In this document: piece by piece, positions 1 through 8,733 of the stretch
Numbering within the stretch: position 1 is the stretch's first letter
Layout of the letters: every line of letters starts with the position of its first letter
IMG/VR virus record: IMGVR_UViG_3300010885_043803
Span: 28,747 to 92,746 of that record
DNA length: 64,000 nucleotides
Reading direction: 5' to 3' (one strand)
DNA from: a virus
The notes under the pieces: model-generated
What the model saw: only the letters and a program-made list of their open reading frames with translations
Told to the model about the DNA's origin: nothing
Databases searched by the model: none
Made by a program: the position numbers and the translations under genes

Positions 1-1
1 G

Positions 2-445
2 GGATGGACTTGTAGATTTTTAGACAACAAGCAACCCAAGTTTATCAGTGACAGCCAGCCAGGTTATGTATTTGGCACAGACTTGCAACACAGCGATTGG
101 CAGTATGTGATTGTTACTGAAGGAATTTTTGATGCACTCTCTATAGGCGGTCTAGCGTTAATGCACAATACTATAAGCGATGCTCAGGCAAGATTAATAC
201 GCAGTCTAGGAAAAGAAATTGTTGTAGTACCAGATCAAGACAAACCGGGTATGAAGTTGGTTGACCGCGCAGTAGAGCTTAACTGGGCAGTGAGTATACC
301 CAATTGGCCCGAGGACGTCAAAGATGTCAACGATGCAGTGATTAGATATGGCAAGTTGGCCACTTTGATGATGATTATGCAGGCAAAAGAAACATCCAAG
401 ATCAAAATAGAGATGCAAAAGAAAAAGGTACTAAAGCGTGTCTAA
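2..445 (+). CDS. DNA primase, C-terminal part (TOPRIM domain), 5' truncated by window
   Basis: The frame is open from base 2, so the N-terminus lies outside the window. The visible 147 residues hold a TOPRIM fold: the acidic strand VTEGIFDAL, then VVPDQDKPG with the DxD pair that binds metal in DnaG-type primases. Primases lay RNA primers for lagging-strand synthesis and, in T4-like phages, work with the gp41-type helicase; such a helicase lies 1.8 kb downstream. The 3' end overlaps the GTG start of the next gene. A bifunctional primase or another TOPRIM protein cannot be excluded without the missing N-terminus. Confidence 0.75.
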   Translation, partial: GWTCRFLDNKQPKFISDSQPGYVFGTDLQHSDWQYVIVTEGIFDALSIGGLALMHNTISDAQARLIRSLGKEIVVVPDQDKPGMKLVDRAVELNWAVSIPNWPEDVKDVNDAVIRYGKLATLMMIMQAKETSKIKIEMQKKKVLKRV

Positions 446-1538
446 TTCATGGTGCCCAGAAATATTTCGCAGTATCTATGTTGATAGATTTAATGATGAT
501 CAAATACGATTTGCACCCTGCTGTCAAGCACTGCCAACAATAGAACCTTTGTCTACATTTGATTTTGCCACCAATCAATATCTAACTGGTCTAAGAGAAC
601 AAATAGCACAAGGCAAAAAACCCACTGAGTGTGATTCATGTTGGAAAGTAGAACGTGTAGGGCAAAAAAGTCGTAGACAAAGTGCTATTGAATTCTTTTC
701 AATTGAGCCTAATATAGACGTGGTGTTAGAAAGTATTGATCACAGCGCCACATGGGCTTGCAATTCTGCTTGTGTAATGTGCAAACCACAGCATAGCAGT
801 ATGTGGGCCAGTGAGTTAAACTACAGTGCAGACGAATTGTACAAAGCTGGACGACGTTTTCAAAAAGCCAATAATTTTTTAGAGTACCTTGATATTACAA
901 ACATTAAGAAAATACATTTCAATGGCGGAGAGCCGTTGTTAAACAACGATCAAGTTGAGTTGTTGGAAAAACTAAAGACCAACAACAAGTTGTCATCTAC
1001 ATTTGTGAGCTATAATACAAACGGCACAGTTTATCCCTCACAAAAGATTTTGAATTTATGGGCAGAGACTCGTTTGGTAAAGTTGTTTTTTAGTTTAGAT
1101 GCAATTGGCCCTGCATTTAACTACATACGTTGGCCAGGAGATTGGAACCAAGTGCGTGACAATATTTTGAGACTGCGTGATACTGCACCATCAAATGTTA
1201 TGTTTGGGATCAACGCCACAGTAGGTGCTCATAATTTATTAGAGATTGGTGCAATGTATCAGTGGTTTGACGCAAATTTAAAAACCAACCGAGAAGGTGA
1301 CCCATCGGATTTTTGTTGGCAATTTGCCGATAACTTTCCAGTGTCTGCGGTGCCCGAGCAAGTTAAAAATAAAGCCATCGAACAATTGTCCAATGTTGAT
1401 GTATTGACTCCATTGGCAGACCATGTTAAATATAACCCACCCAGCAGTTATCCGTGGACACAAACGTTAGATACAATTGATCAACGACGCGGAACCGACT
1501 GGCGTACTGTGTTAGAAATTGGAAAATATGACTGTTAA
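438..1538 (+). CDS. radical SAM protein, twitch type
   Basis: 366 residues from a GTG start that overlaps the primase stop. The radical SAM cluster motif CNSACVMC (C108, C112, C115) should bind a 4Fe-4S cluster and SAM. Extra cysteines sit before it (APCCQ; CDSCW), and GGEPL follows, as in radical SAM folds. The C-terminal LDTIDQRRGTDW resembles LNELDRRRSTSW at the end of the radical SAM protein encoded at 54359-55792, so the two look like paralogues of one subfamily. The substrate is unknown; a peptide or nucleotide are both possible. It overlaps a methyltransferase, so the two may act together. Confidence 0.85.
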   Translation: MSNSWCPEIFRSIYVDRFNDDQIRFAPCCQALPTIEPLSTFDFATNQYLTGLREQIAQGKKPTECDSCWKVERVGQKSRRQSAIEFFSIEPNIDVVLESIDHSATWACNSACVMCKPQHSSMWASELNYSADELYKAGRRFQKANNFLEYLDITNIKKIHFNGGEPLLNNDQVELLEKLKTNNKLSSTFVSYNTNGTVYPSQKILNLWAETRLVKLFFSLDAIGPAFNYIRWPGDWNQVRDNILRLRDTAPSNVMFGINATVGAHNLLEIGAMYQWFDANLKTNREGDPSDFCWQFADNFPVSAVPEQVKNKAIEQLSNVDVLTPLADHVKYNPPSSYPWTQTLDTIDQRRGTDWRTVLEIGKYDC

Positions 1539-2253
1539 CTATCAATTTTACGAAACCACAACATGCAAGGCCGCCTGGGACAACTACATGGGCCTAGATA
1601 CTAGTATGCGTCCATTGAATGGCTTGTGTTTGATTTACTACGTGATCAAACATTTTCAACCACAGAGCATTTTAGAAATTGGATTTAGAGAAGGCATGAC
1701 ATTTGCCGCAATGCTAGAAGCATCCACGCCCGGTTGTCACTTAACTGGTATTGATATCAAACTCACAAGAGAACACTTTGACAAATACTTTAACAAGATA
1801 CAACTTACACACGATAGGCGTATTGATTTGTTTGAAATACCCAGTCAAAACTTTATTCCAGATCGCAAATATGATTTTGTCAATGTTGATGGATGTCACG
1901 AGTACCCACAGGTATTGACTGACCTAGCGACAGTGAGTCGTGTTGTGGAAAACAATGCAATCATCATGCTTGATGATTATGCCACACCCGGAGTGGACCA
2001 AGCCATTGATGATTTTATGAAGCTAGACACAGGATTTGTGCCGTTTTTAAAAGATCGTCAAGCAGTGTTTTTTCATCACGAGAGTCACGATGCTTCGGAG
2101 TTTCTTGACAATGTATTAGACAAAACATTCTTTGACTTAGCATCACTTTATAATGTACAATACAAAGGACACAACACTAAAGAAGTAAACTTTTGGCCAG
2201 CCATAAAAGATAACAAAATATTTTGGCTCATGTGTAACCGACTAAAAATATAA
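1528..2253 (+). CDS. class I SAM-dependent methyltransferase
   Basis: About 241 residues. The ATG at 1528 is preferred; an in-frame TTG three codons upstream is possible. SILEIGFREGMTF is the SAM-binding GxGxG-like loop, TGIDIK the acidic strand after beta-2, and FVNVDGCHEYP and IIMLDDY follow as in Methyltransferase_24/cephalosporin-hydroxylase-like enzymes. It overlaps the radical SAM gene and is followed within 2 bases by the helicase gene. The methyl acceptor is unknown; sugars or peptides are typical for the family. Confidence 0.75.
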   Translation: MTVNYQFYETTTCKAAWDNYMGLDTSMRPLNGLCLIYYVIKHFQPQSILEIGFREGMTFAAMLEASTPGCHLTGIDIKLTREHFDKYFNKIQLTHDRRIDLFEIPSQNFIPDRKYDFVNVDGCHEYPQVLTDLATVSRVVENNAIIMLDDYATPGVDQAIDDFMKLDTGFVPFLKDRQAVFFHHESHDASEFLDNVLDKTFFDLASLYNVQYKGHNTKEVNFWPAIKDNKIFWLMCNRLKI

Positions 2254-2254
2254 T

Positions 2255-3691
2255 ATGCTTAAAGAATACACAGTTGATATACAAAGATTGTTTTTGGAGA
2301 TGATGTTAGAGGACGCACAAAGTTATGTGCGTGTACAGAACATCTACAACCCACAGAACTTTGACAGGAGTTTACGTGCTGCCGCCGAGTTTATCAAAGA
2401 GCATACTGACAAGTTCAAGACCATGCCCGAGCGTACACAGATTGCAGCCGCAACCAGTGTAAAGCTTCAGCCGGTGCCAGATCTCAACGAAGGTCACTTT
2501 GAATGGTTTATGCAAGAGTTTGAAAGTTTTACCAAGCGCCAAGAACTTGAAAGGGCTATTCTTAAAGCGGCAGACTTGCTGGAAAAAGGTGAGTTTGACC
2601 CCGTTGAGAAACTGATCAAAGATGCTGTTCAAATATCCCTGACCAAGGACCTGGGCACAGATTTTTGGCTAGATCCGGAATCCATGTTCAGTCGATACTT
2701 TGATGCAGGTGGACAAGTAAGCACAGGATGGCCACAGCTGGACAAGTTGCTGTATGGTGGATTCAGTCGAGGTGAACTCAACATCTTTGCAGGTGGATCG
2801 GGATCAGGCAAGTCCTTGGTCATGATGAACATTGCGTTGAATTGGGTACAACTGGGACTGCATGGTGTTTATATCACGCTTGAACTTAGTGAAGAGCTCA
2901 CAGGTCTGCGCACAGCGGCCATGTTGACTAACATGAGCACCAAGGACATTCGCAAAGACAAAGAAACTGCATCGTTAAAAATCAAATTGGTTGGTAAAAA
3001 AGCAGGTAGTTATCAAGTCAAGGCATTGCCAGCACAAAGCAATATCAATGATATTCGCGCATTCTTGAAAGAGTATCAAATCAAAACAGGACGCAAAGTA
3101 GACTTCATGATGATTGACTACTTGGACTTGTTGATGCCGGTTAGTGCCAAAGTCAGTCCCAACGACTTGTTTGTTAAAGACAAGTACGTGAGTGAGGAAC
3201 TGCGTAACTTGGCCAAAGAGCTGGGTATCTTGATGGTAACAGCTTCGCAGTTGAACCGAAGTGCTGTGGAAGAAATTGAATTTGATCACTCGCACATTTC
3301 GGGCGGTATCTCCAAGATCAACACAGCAGACAACGTGTTCGGCATCTTTACCAGTCGTGCCATGAAAGAGCGTGGCAAGTATCAGATCCAGTGTATGAAG
3401 AGTCGTAGTTCTACAGGTGTGGGACAAAAGATTGATTTAGACTACAACATGGAAACCATGCGTATTACAGACAGTGGTGACGCAGAAGGCGAGGGTTTCA
3501 GTAAAAAGCCTTCAATGAATATCATGGAAAGTATCAAGGCAAAGGCCAGTGTTAGTGCGAGTACCAGTGAAACAAGTTCAACATCCTGGGAAAGAGCCAC
3601 AGGAACGCCAGCGTGGGAACAACCTCCCAAGGTAGAAGCTGAAGTTCAAAGTGCAAAACTAAAACAGTTGCTTGGACAAATTAAAAAATAA
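2255..3691 (+). CDS. replicative DNA helicase, DnaB/T4 gp41 type
   Basis: 478 residues. Walker A is GGSGSGKS (residues 180-187), Walker B lies in MMIDYLDLL, and TASQLNRSAVEE matches the H3 region of RecA-fold replicative helicases. The N-terminal ~150 residues are helical, as in the primase-binding part of the family. It unwinds the fork 5'-3' as a hexamer and pairs with the primase at the window start. The C-terminus is a low-complexity Ser/Thr/Ala/Lys tail. Its stop codon shares a base with the next start (TAATG). Confidence 0.92.
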   Translation: MLKEYTVDIQRLFLEMMLEDAQSYVRVQNIYNPQNFDRSLRAAAEFIKEHTDKFKTMPERTQIAAATSVKLQPVPDLNEGHFEWFMQEFESFTKRQELERAILKAADLLEKGEFDPVEKLIKDAVQISLTKDLGTDFWLDPESMFSRYFDAGGQVSTGWPQLDKLLYGGFSRGELNIFAGGSGSGKSLVMMNIALNWVQLGLHGVYITLELSEELTGLRTAAMLTNMSTKDIRKDKETASLKIKLVGKKAGSYQVKALPAQSNINDIRAFLKEYQIKTGRKVDFMMIDYLDLLMPVSAKVSPNDLFVKDKYVSEELRNLAKELGILMVTASQLNRSAVEEIEFDHSHISGGISKINTADNVFGIFTSRAMKERGKYQIQCMKSRSSTGVGQKIDLDYNMETMRITDSGDAEGEGFSKKPSMNIMESIKAKASVSASTSETSSTSWERATGTPAWEQPPKVEAEVQSAKLKQLLGQIKK

Positions 3692-4701
3692 TGTACGCAT
3701 ATCAAGATATACGTCATGTGCATTTAGAAATTTCTAGTCGGTGCAATGCAGAGTGCCCGCTGTGTCCTAGAAATTTTTATGGATATCCCTACAATGATGG
3801 GTACATTGAGCATGATATGACATTGGGTGAAGCACAACGTATATTCTCGGTTGATTTTATCAAACAGTTGGGCGCAGTACAAATCAATGGTAACTTTGGC
3901 GACATCGTCATGAATCATGATGCTATCTCCATTGTTGAATATTTGCGTAGTCATAACAATGTCATGGACATCACTGTTACCACAAACGCTGGCGCCAGAG
4001 ATAAAAAATTCTGGCGAGAACTGGCAAGATTACGATGCCGTGTTATTTTTTGTATTGAGGGGTTTGAAGACACTCATCATCTCTACAGACAAAATACACG
4101 CTATGAAGTCGTTATAAAAAACGCCAAGACATTTATTGACGCGGGCGGTACAGCTACCTGGAAAATGATAGACTTTGCGCATAACAAGCATCAGCAAGAA
4201 CCAGCTCGCCAACTATCTAAAGACATGGGGTTTAAGAACTTTCTTTTGGTAGATTACGGACGAGATACTGCCCCAGTATTTGACCACAGTGGCAATTTAA
4301 AACACGTCATTGGCAACCCCACAGAGACAAATTTTAAAAAAATGTTTTTTACGCGAACTGTCAACAGAGTATTTCTTAAAGATATCATTGATGATAGAAC
4401 CCCTGCTCCAATCAGTTGTGCAGTCAAGGGATCAAGTTCAGTGTACGTGTCCAGTACCGGTGATGCGTACCCATGTTGTTTCTTGGGATTTAATCCCAAA
4501 ACATATGGGCATGGTAATTATCATGCCGCTGCCAACAAACAAATATCTGAATTAATTTACGAAAACAATGCTATTGAACATGGGCTAGAACATGCTATTA
4601 AATGGTTTGATAATATTGTAAAGGCCTGGGAAATACCCGACTTCCTCAGTGGCCGCCCAATCATTTGTCATGACTATTGTTCCAAAAACGGTAAATATTG
4701 A
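3691..4701 (+). CDS. radical SAM protein with SPASM-like C-terminus
   Basis: 336 residues. The cluster motif CNAECPLC (C18, C22, C25) lies at the very N-terminus after HVHLEISSR. The C-terminal part has a cysteine pattern (ISCAVKGSSSVYVSS, YPCCF, ICHDYC) like an auxiliary-cluster SPASM/twitch region. The proteins encoded at 24964 and 58383 share this layout, including the 'Y(V/L/I)S(S/A)(T/S)G' strand, and form a second radical SAM subfamily here. Such enzymes often modify ribosomally made peptides or sugars. The substrate is unknown. Confidence 0.85.
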   Translation: MYAYQDIRHVHLEISSRCNAECPLCPRNFYGYPYNDGYIEHDMTLGEAQRIFSVDFIKQLGAVQINGNFGDIVMNHDAISIVEYLRSHNNVMDITVTTNAGARDKKFWRELARLRCRVIFCIEGFEDTHHLYRQNTRYEVVIKNAKTFIDAGGTATWKMIDFAHNKHQQEPARQLSKDMGFKNFLLVDYGRDTAPVFDHSGNLKHVIGNPTETNFKKMFFTRTVNRVFLKDIIDDRTPAPISCAVKGSSSVYVSSTGDAYPCCFLGFNPKTYGHGNYHAAANKQISELIYENNAIEHGLEHAIKWFDNIVKAWEIPDFLSGRPIICHDYCSKNGKY

Positions 4702-4717
4702 ACAAAGAGACGGTATC

Positions 4718-4975
4718 ATGCAAAAGAAAACTCGCAGTATTCTCGAAGAGCTAGACTCAATATATCAAGAACGTCAGCAGACCCGCGATCGACAATACAT
4801 TATTGAAAGTCGTGCTAGCAATGTCATTGCCAGTGCTATTCGTTTAATTGAACAAATTGAATCTACATTTACACCCGAGCAAGCAGATAATTTAAATCGA
4901 AAATTGCTAAACGCAATTAGAGACCGAGATCCTGGTAAATTTATTAGAACCGTGAGACGTACCAATGCTGGCTGA
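4718..4975 (+). CDS. hypothetical protein, small, helical
   Basis: 85 residues from the ATG at 4718, preceded by AAAGAGA. It starts MQKKTRSILEELDS and is rich in charged helical segments (Glu, Arg, Gln), with no membrane segment or recognisable motif. It overlaps the following nucleotidyltransferase/ligase-like gene by 11 bases, so the two are probably co-translated. I do not recognise a family. Confidence 0.6.
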   Translation: MQKKTRSILEELDSIYQERQQTRDRQYIIESRASNVIASAIRLIEQIESTFTPEQADNLNRKLLNAIRDRDPGKFIRTVRRTNAG

Positions 4976-6890
4976 AGGCGGTAATGTTTTTAAAGATCCT
5001 GCCGGTAATCCAGCAACTCAGCGTATAAATCAAGCTGATGTTCCTGCGACTATCGCATTTGTAGAAAAAGTACTGGGGATGAAATTCCCACAAGAGCGTT
5101 GGCTAGGATCAACTGGCCGTAAGCCCACATCTGGTGACCTTGACCTTGGGGTAGATACTAGCGAAGTAACCAAAGATCAAATTGCTGACAAGTTAACACA
5201 ATGGGCACAGTCACAAAAACAAGATCCACGTGAATGGGTTAAAAAAGCAGGCGAAGTACATTTTAAAACACCCATTGCTGGTGATGCTAAAAAAGGTTTT
5301 GTGCAAACAGATTTTATGTTCTTTCCCAATCTTGATTGGGGAACATTTTTTTATGGCGGCGCCGAAGGATCTAACTACAAGGGCATGAACCGCAATGTTC
5401 TAATGAGCAGTATTGCTAAATCCCTAGGACTCAAAGTGGGCGCCAATGGTATGTTCAGTCGTACTACAAATCAACTGGTCAAGGGCGGCATGGACCCCGA
5501 CTATGTGGCTCGAGTATTGCTAGGATCAAATGCAACTAAAGAAAATCTCAAGAATGTTGAAAGCATTTATGCCGCACTAGAAAATGATCCAGAGCGTGAT
5601 GCCAAGCTGAAAGATTTTAGAGAATATCTTGCACGAGAAGGACTCACTGAACCTGGTGCACCTGTGCAAGAAAATGAAGTCAGCTTTATGTCTCGCTTAC
5701 GTGATAGAATTGTAAATCAAGGCTATCACATTATCATTGAATCCGAAGCTCCGGCCAAGAAGAAAGATCCAAGGATCCCACATCCTGAAGACGCTTTCTT
5801 CTTAGGTGGTAGTGCAGCCGCATCAAAAGCCATACAAGGCATGGAAAATGCTATTGCCAATGCTGGTAAAACCACTATCAAGTGGGATGGTAAACCTGCA
5901 TTGATCTGGGGCAGATTGCCCAACGGCAAACTAGCAGTCATGGACAAATATATGTTTGACGCCAAGTATCCGGCACAAAGTCCCGAAGACTGGGTCAAGT
6001 ATGATCAACAAAAAAAATCTGGTAATTTAAGAAGCGACTTGTATCCCAAGCTCAAAGCCATATGGCCAGGATTAGATGCTGCCACAATAGGCCCTGGCTT
6101 TTATTGGGGTGACTTGATGTGGGCCGGAGAACTACAACCACAAGGCGGTAAGTACACATTCAAACCTAATTTTGTACAGTATTCAATCCCAACCAATAGC
6201 GAACTAGGTCAAACTATTCCCGGCAAAACTGGTGGCATTGTTGTTCATCAGCAGTTTGCTAATTTAGGCGATCAAGTAGCCCAGCCTTGGGATGGTCAGG
6301 GCTTGCAGAATGTTCGTGGAGGGGTTGATATTATCAAGCCCAATATTGGCATTACATTTAAACTAAAGCCACCTGCAAAATTAATTGCTGCCGCAAAACA
6401 AGCGGTTGGCACATACGGCGCAGCCGTGGATCAACTGTTGAATTCTCTACCGGCTAGCACACGAGCACAAATGCAGACCTATTTCAATCAACGCATTATT
6501 GGCGCTACAAAATTCAGTATGCCCAACTGGTTGAAAACCAAGTCTAGTGCTCGTCAGTACAGTGAACTAGTAACTGGTAATCCAGACGTCAATGGACAAT
6601 ACAATGCCAAAACTGGCAATATCCCCGGCAAACTCTACACACTTGACGCCAACAACAAACCAGTGCCCAGTCCGGCTCACCTGGGACTGCTGGCAATTTG
6701 GAACTCAATATACAATTTAAAATTAAACCTGGCACAACAGCTTGAACAACAAGTACAAGGGCTAGAGCAAAGCACTGGTGGTCAAGCCGAGGGCGAAGGA
6801 TTTGTTGTTCCTACACCAACTGGGCTAGTCAAGTTGGTGAATCGTGGGGTATTTTCAGCAGGAAATGCCGCACAAAATAATCCCAAGTAA
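4965..6890 (+). CDS. nucleotidyltransferase and ligase-like fusion protein
   Basis: 641 residues. The N-terminal domain shows the Pol-beta nucleotidyltransferase signature: GS at 48-49, DLDLGVD with D58 and D60, and a third carboxylate in VQTDFMF (D116). The second half carries covalent nucleotidyltransferase (ligase) motifs: TIKWDGKPALIW with K306-x-D-G, FYWGDLMWAGEL like motif III, GGIVVHQQF like motif IV and TFKLKPPAK like motif V. Nucleic-acid ligases and capping enzymes use such a Lys to form an NMP adduct. The combination suggests RNA or DNA end processing or repair. A bona fide DNA ligase is encoded separately at 21611. The function is inferred from motifs only. Confidence 0.6.
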   Translation: MLAEGGNVFKDPAGNPATQRINQADVPATIAFVEKVLGMKFPQERWLGSTGRKPTSGDLDLGVDTSEVTKDQIADKLTQWAQSQKQDPREWVKKAGEVHFKTPIAGDAKKGFVQTDFMFFPNLDWGTFFYGGAEGSNYKGMNRNVLMSSIAKSLGLKVGANGMFSRTTNQLVKGGMDPDYVARVLLGSNATKENLKNVESIYAALENDPERDAKLKDFREYLAREGLTEPGAPVQENEVSFMSRLRDRIVNQGYHIIIESEAPAKKKDPRIPHPEDAFFLGGSAAASKAIQGMENAIANAGKTTIKWDGKPALIWGRLPNGKLAVMDKYMFDAKYPAQSPEDWVKYDQQKKSGNLRSDLYPKLKAIWPGLDAATIGPGFYWGDLMWAGELQPQGGKYTFKPNFVQYSIPTNSELGQTIPGKTGGIVVHQQFANLGDQVAQPWDGQGLQNVRGGVDIIKPNIGITFKLKPPAKLIAAAKQAVGTYGAAVDQLLNSLPASTRAQMQTYFNQRIIGATKFSMPNWLKTKSSARQYSELVTGNPDVNGQYNAKTGNIPGKLYTLDANNKPVPSPAHLGLLAIWNSIYNLKLNLAQQLEQQVQGLEQSTGGQAEGEGFVVPTPTGLVKLVNRGVFSAGNAAQNNPK

Positions 6891-6909
6891 CTGTTTTTTT
6901 AGAGATCGA

Positions 6910-6916
6910 CTAAATA
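6910..6916 (+). promoter_or_regulatory. T4-type late promoter core CTAAATA
   Basis: CTAAATA lies 41 bases before the start of a probable structural gene, which also has a clear AAGGAG ribosome site. It matches the core of T4 late promoters (TATAAATA) recognised by the phage sigma factor gp55. Confidence 0.5.
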
Positions 6917-6957
6917 AAAGCAGACCCCAAGTGGTCATATATTAAGGAGATTTAAAA

Positions 6958-7428
6958 ATGGCATATTTTCCACCTTTCAATGGTGACGCACAACCAGTAT
7001 TTGCGTTAGACGTTAACAACGGTCCTCAGACCGGTAACATTGGTTCTACTGATGCGTTAGTTCAGCCTCAAGGCCCCAAGCTAGACTTCTTCAAAGTTCT
7101 AGTTAAAAACGGTTCTGCAACAGCAATTGATCTTCGCGATCAGTTGGGTAACTACAGCGGCGGCGGTACAGTGTTTAACCCAGGTGTTGTTGTTCAGATC
7201 AACCAACGTGTTCAACAAACTGCTACCATCGCTATCTACCAAGTAGAAGGCGCAAGCACTGGCCAGATCAGCTACGCTATCTACCCACAAGATGCTTACA
7301 CTGCTTCCACATTGCAGACAGCTATTCAAGCTCTTGGCAACATTCAGATCACAGCATCTGATGGTACTGTGACTGGTGTTGACGTTAGCGGCACAATTGT
7401 TACTGAGCCTGGCTTCCAACTAGCTTAA
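6958..7428 (+). CDS. probable virion structural protein
   Basis: 156 residues from an ATG with a strong AAGGAG site. The protein is rich in Gly, Ala, Thr, Gln and Val, has no cysteine and no membrane segment, and reads as beta-rich. A late-type promoter stands before it and a strong terminator follows, so it is a single-gene, probably highly expressed unit, as expected for a major structural or decoration protein. No family is recognised, so structural is an inference from context and composition. Confidence 0.55.
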   Translation: MAYFPPFNGDAQPVFALDVNNGPQTGNIGSTDALVQPQGPKLDFFKVLVKNGSATAIDLRDQLGNYSGGGTVFNPGVVVQINQRVQQTATIAIYQVEGASTGQISYAIYPQDAYTASTLQTAIQALGNIQITASDGTVTGVDVSGTIVTEPGFQLA

Positions 7429-7451
7429 TCGATTATACGTCGACCACACAA

Positions 7452-7476
7452 CCCTGGATTTATTCCAGGGTTTTTT
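7452..7476 (+). terminator. rho-independent terminator
   Basis: The arms CCCTGGA and TCCAGGG pair around a 5-base loop, followed by six T. It closes the single-gene unit upstream. Confidence 0.9.
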
Positions 7477-7485
7477 CTTGTCCGT

Positions 7486-7491
7486 TAAATA
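7486..7491 (+). promoter_or_regulatory. TAAATA late-type element, leaderless position
   Basis: TAAATA sits 6 bases before the ATG at 7498 with no Shine-Dalgarno sequence between. By T4 late promoter geometry transcription would start at about the ATG. Confidence 0.45.
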
Positions 7492-7497
7492 ACAGAC

Positions 7498-7929
7498 ATG
7501 ACTTATCGTATCTTTTGCAAAACTAAATTTGACATCACAGCCACTGGAGTGCGCAGTCATTATAGATCTGCACGTATGCCTTTTAAGGACGAACAGGGAC
7601 GGGATATTATTGACCAATCTACATGGAATCGCTCACGGAACAAACAACGTAATTGGGAAACTGTTAATCAAGTCATAAGCCTGCGCACATTGCCAGAGAA
7701 TATCAATGCACCTAAGCAGGTGATTGTGGATGATGTATCGTTTTGGGAGTTTAGTTTTGATATTGACAATATTGAAACAACCACATTAGATGACAACCCA
7801 GTTGGTGCGCTAGTACGAGACTGTCAGGGAGTACCAATGATACTAGGGCTTGACGAAACACCTGGACTAGCACCAATGCTTGATGCAAGCATTGATTCTA
7901 ATATATGGTTCTGGACCAACTTAGAATAA
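7498..7929 (+). CDS. hypothetical protein
   Basis: 143 residues, starting MTYRIFCKTKFDITATGVRS. Trp- and Asp-rich, mixed alpha/beta, no signal peptide, no membrane segment. It lies just after a terminator and a TAAATA element, in a run of late-type genes before a coiled-coil membrane protein, so a virion or assembly role is likely. I do not recognise the family. Confidence 0.6.
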   Translation: MTYRIFCKTKFDITATGVRSHYRSARMPFKDEQGRDIIDQSTWNRSRNKQRNWETVNQVISLRTLPENINAPKQVIVDDVSFWEFSFDIDNIETTTLDDNPVGALVRDCQGVPMILGLDETPGLAPMLDASIDSNIWFWTNLE

Positions 7930-7932
7930 ATA
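7927..7932 (+). promoter_or_regulatory. TAAATA late-type element, leaderless position
   Basis: AATAAATA ends 5 bases before the ATG at 7938. The TAA of the element is also the stop codon of the upstream gene. No Shine-Dalgarno sequence is visible. Confidence 0.45.
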
Positions 7933-7937
7933 ATTCT

Positions 7938-8201
7938 ATGTCCGACACCACTGAAATTGAAAAAAAGAGCCTTGAAGCGCACGTTGAATTGTGTGCTGAA
8001 AGATACCGCCAATTAGAATTCACTATTTCTGATATCAAAGCAGATGTGGCCGAACTAAAAAACATACTAAATGTGGTGCGTGATAAATTGTCTGAGATGA
8101 GTGACAAGAGAAACAATCAACTTATTACCTGGGCCATTAGTATAATGAGTATTATGCTTGGTACCATTGGTTACTTGACTGTTAATTACGTTTTAAAATA
8201 A
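7938..8201 (+). CDS. XhlA-like coiled-coil protein with C-terminal membrane anchor
   Basis: 87 residues from the ATG at 7938. An N-terminal amphipathic coiled coil (about 8-60, with heptads such as LEFTISDIKADVAELKNIL) leads to one C-terminal membrane segment (ITWAISIMSIMLGTIGYLTV). This is the layout of XhlA/hemolysin-associated phage proteins that assist holin-endolysin lysis. The similarity is architectural, so a lysis role is only a possibility. The next gene follows after one base. Confidence 0.6.
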   Translation: MSDTTEIEKKSLEAHVELCAERYRQLEFTISDIKADVAELKNILNVVRDKLSEMSDKRNNQLITWAISIMSIMLGTIGYLTVNYVLK

Positions 8202-8202
8202 C

Positions 8203-8733
8203 ATGAATATAACAGACAACACACTTCGACAATTAGAACAAGTGCTGTCGGCTGACTTTGAATCAGCCAAACAAAATTTAATTTTTAGTACTGAAAACGG
8301 TTATCAAGTTTTTGATCGTTATACCATATTAAAAAAACAAAATAATGTAACTGTTACAGAATACACTGGTGATCCTCTGCCTTTTACCAGCGTGAGAACA
8401 GCACTGAGCTGGTGCATAGCAGACAAATACAATCAGATTAAACTAGCCAACGAAATCAAACGATTAGATGAAAAGCGTTGGCGATTACGAAACGACGTGA
8501 GCTTTTCTCAAAAGCTCACTAGTAGATTTAAGGACCCCGGCACTCGGGAAACCGCACTACTTAAATTAGAAACCAAACAAGCTTTGCTTAACAATGTAGA
8601 AATTGGTTTAGAAAAATGTGCAAACTTAGCTAAATATTGGCAACTACGGGGATTCAACGATGAAATTGAACGAACTAAGCGCAGTGCGCAAAACAGAGAC
8701 AATCGCTCGAGTATTCGAGTCTTACCTAGGTAA
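8203..8733 (+). CDS. hypothetical protein
   Basis: 176 residues, starting MNITDNTLRQLEQVLSAD. A beta-containing first half is followed by a strongly helical, Lys/Arg/Glu-rich second half (from about NEIKRLDEKRWRLRNDV). No cysteine motif or membrane segment. It overlaps the next gene by 74 bases. A virion or assembly role is suggested only by position. Confidence 0.55.
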   Translation: MNITDNTLRQLEQVLSADFESAKQNLIFSTENGYQVFDRYTILKKQNNVTVTEYTGDPLPFTSVRTALSWCIADKYNQIKLANEIKRLDEKRWRLRNDVSFSQKLTSRFKDPGTRETALLKLETKQALLNNVEIGLEKCANLAKYWQLRGFNDEIERTKRSAQNRDNRSSIRVLPR

